Shown in pieces: positions 13,543-13,991 of a stretch of DNA of 13,991 nucleotides (the stretch's first letter is position 1; every line of letters begins with the position of its first letter). The notes beneath the pieces are model-generated. The model saw only the letters and a list, made by a program, of their open reading frames with translations, did no database searches and had not been told where the DNA came from. The translations under genes and the position numbers were made by a program. Origin of the DNA: Domibacillus sp. (lineage in GTDB: Bacteria > Bacillota > Bacilli > Bacillales > Domibacillaceae); assembly GCA_031177795.1 (NCBI GenBank), contig JAPSKG010000030.1:1-13991 (forward strand), read 5' to 3'.

Positions 13543-13991
13543 ATGATTAAAATCGGGTATCGCACTGCTAAAACAGCGGTCGGCATCGCCGTCTCTATTT
13601 TAATAGCGGAGTGGATTGGACTCGATAACGCTGTTTCAGCAGGAATTATTACAATTCTTTGTATACAAAACACAAAGCAGCAATCATTGAAAGCCTCGTG
13701 GACACGTCTTGTAGCCGGCTTTGTTGCCTTATTTTATTCTGCTTTACTTTTTGAATTATTTTCTTACCAGGCATTTGTGATCGGGTTCATTATGATTCTT
13801 TTTATTCCTACAACAGTGAAGCTCGGGGTGCAGGAAGGAATTGTGTCAAGTACGGTTCTTGTTTCGCATATGTATTCTGCAAAAAAAGTAACGGTTTTGT
13901 TAATTGCTAACGAAATCGGGCTTGTATTGATTGGGGTAGGCATTGCCCTGGTTTTAAATTCTTATATGCCAAGTTTGGAAAGCCAGCTCAT
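13543..13991 (+). CDS. yqjA: aromatic acid exporter family protein, YqjA-like (3' end outside window)
   Basis: The first 149 residues are visible; the gene continues past the window end. The sequence is hydrophobic with about four or five membrane segments, starting M-I-K-I-G-Y-R-T-A-K-T-A-V-G-I-A. I-I-T-I-L-C-I-Q-N-T-K-Q-Q-S-L-K follows the second segment. This is the N-terminal membrane domain of the ArAE_1 (DUF939) family, related to aromatic acid efflux proteins. Full-length members carry a cytoplasmic C-terminal domain that would lie outside the window. The substrate is unknown. The start has GAGGTGA 5 nt upstream. Adjacency to brxB is as in B. subtilis yqiW-yqjA. Confidence 0.85.
   Translation, partial: MIKIGYRTAKTAVGIAVSILIAEWIGLDNAVSAGIITILCIQNTKQQSLKASWTRLVAGFVALFYSALLFELFSYQAFVIGFIMILFIPTTVKLGVQEGIVSSTVLVSHMYSAKKVTVLLIANEIGLVLIGVGIALVLNSYMPSLESQL

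Overview
The window looks like a chromosomal segment of a low-GC Gram-positive bacterium of the Bacillaceae. The evidence is AGGAGG-type ribosome binding sites, TTG starts, sigma-A promoters, a consensus CcpA operator and several Bacillus-type families (YqzF, YpuA, BrxB, YqjA). In Bacillus subtilis, as I recall it, yqzF flanks one side and yqiW(brxB)-yqjA the other side of the branched-chain keto acid dehydrogenase (bkd) operon. This window keeps that frame with different contents.

Layout. Positions 1-544 hold an N-terminally truncated DUF6241-type protein remnant and an imperfect inverted repeat. Positions 545-1567 (minus) encode an AT-rich integral-membrane acyltransferase of family 3, possibly acquired. 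Positions 1818-2057 (minus) encode the small membrane protein YqzF, divergent from the bkd operon, with the two predicted promoters overlapping at their -35 boxes. Positions 2231-6887 encode the complete branched-chain 2-oxo acid dehydrogenase complex: lpdV (E3), bkdAA (E1 alpha), bkdAB (E1 beta) and bkdB (E2). A shared bidirectional terminator separates it from ypuA (DUF1002, minus, 6925-7785). Positions 8046-12828 encode mutA-mutB-meaB: the non-catalytic and catalytic subunits of adenosylcobalamin-dependent methylmalonyl-CoA mutase and its GTPase chaperone, overlapping by 4 nt at each junction. Positions 12829-13048 hold a strong hairpin that reads as a terminator only on the minus strand, with a possible small RNA. 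Then come brxB (bacilliredoxin) and the 5' part of yqjA (aromatic acid exporter family), which runs off the end.

How the genes work together. BKD converts the 2-oxo acids of Val, Ile and Leu to branched acyl-CoAs. Ile and Val degradation and odd-chain fatty acids yield propionyl-CoA, which after carboxylation and epimerisation becomes methylmalonyl-CoA. MutAB isomerises this to succinyl-CoA, with MeaB protecting and loading the cobalamin enzyme. The carboxylase, the epimerase, and the bkdR, ptb, bcd and buk genes are not in the window. The mut operon carries a perfect cre palindrome between its predicted promoter and its start, indicating glucose repression by CcpA.

Most notable for follow-up: a MutA that is about 120 residues shorter in its TIM barrel than its partner, the cre site, the putative C-rich small RNA antisense to the meaB-brxB spacer, and the apparent excision of bkdR-ptb-bcd-buk from the bkd locus. 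I found no CRISPR array, tRNA, rRNA, transposase or convincingly new multi-gene system.
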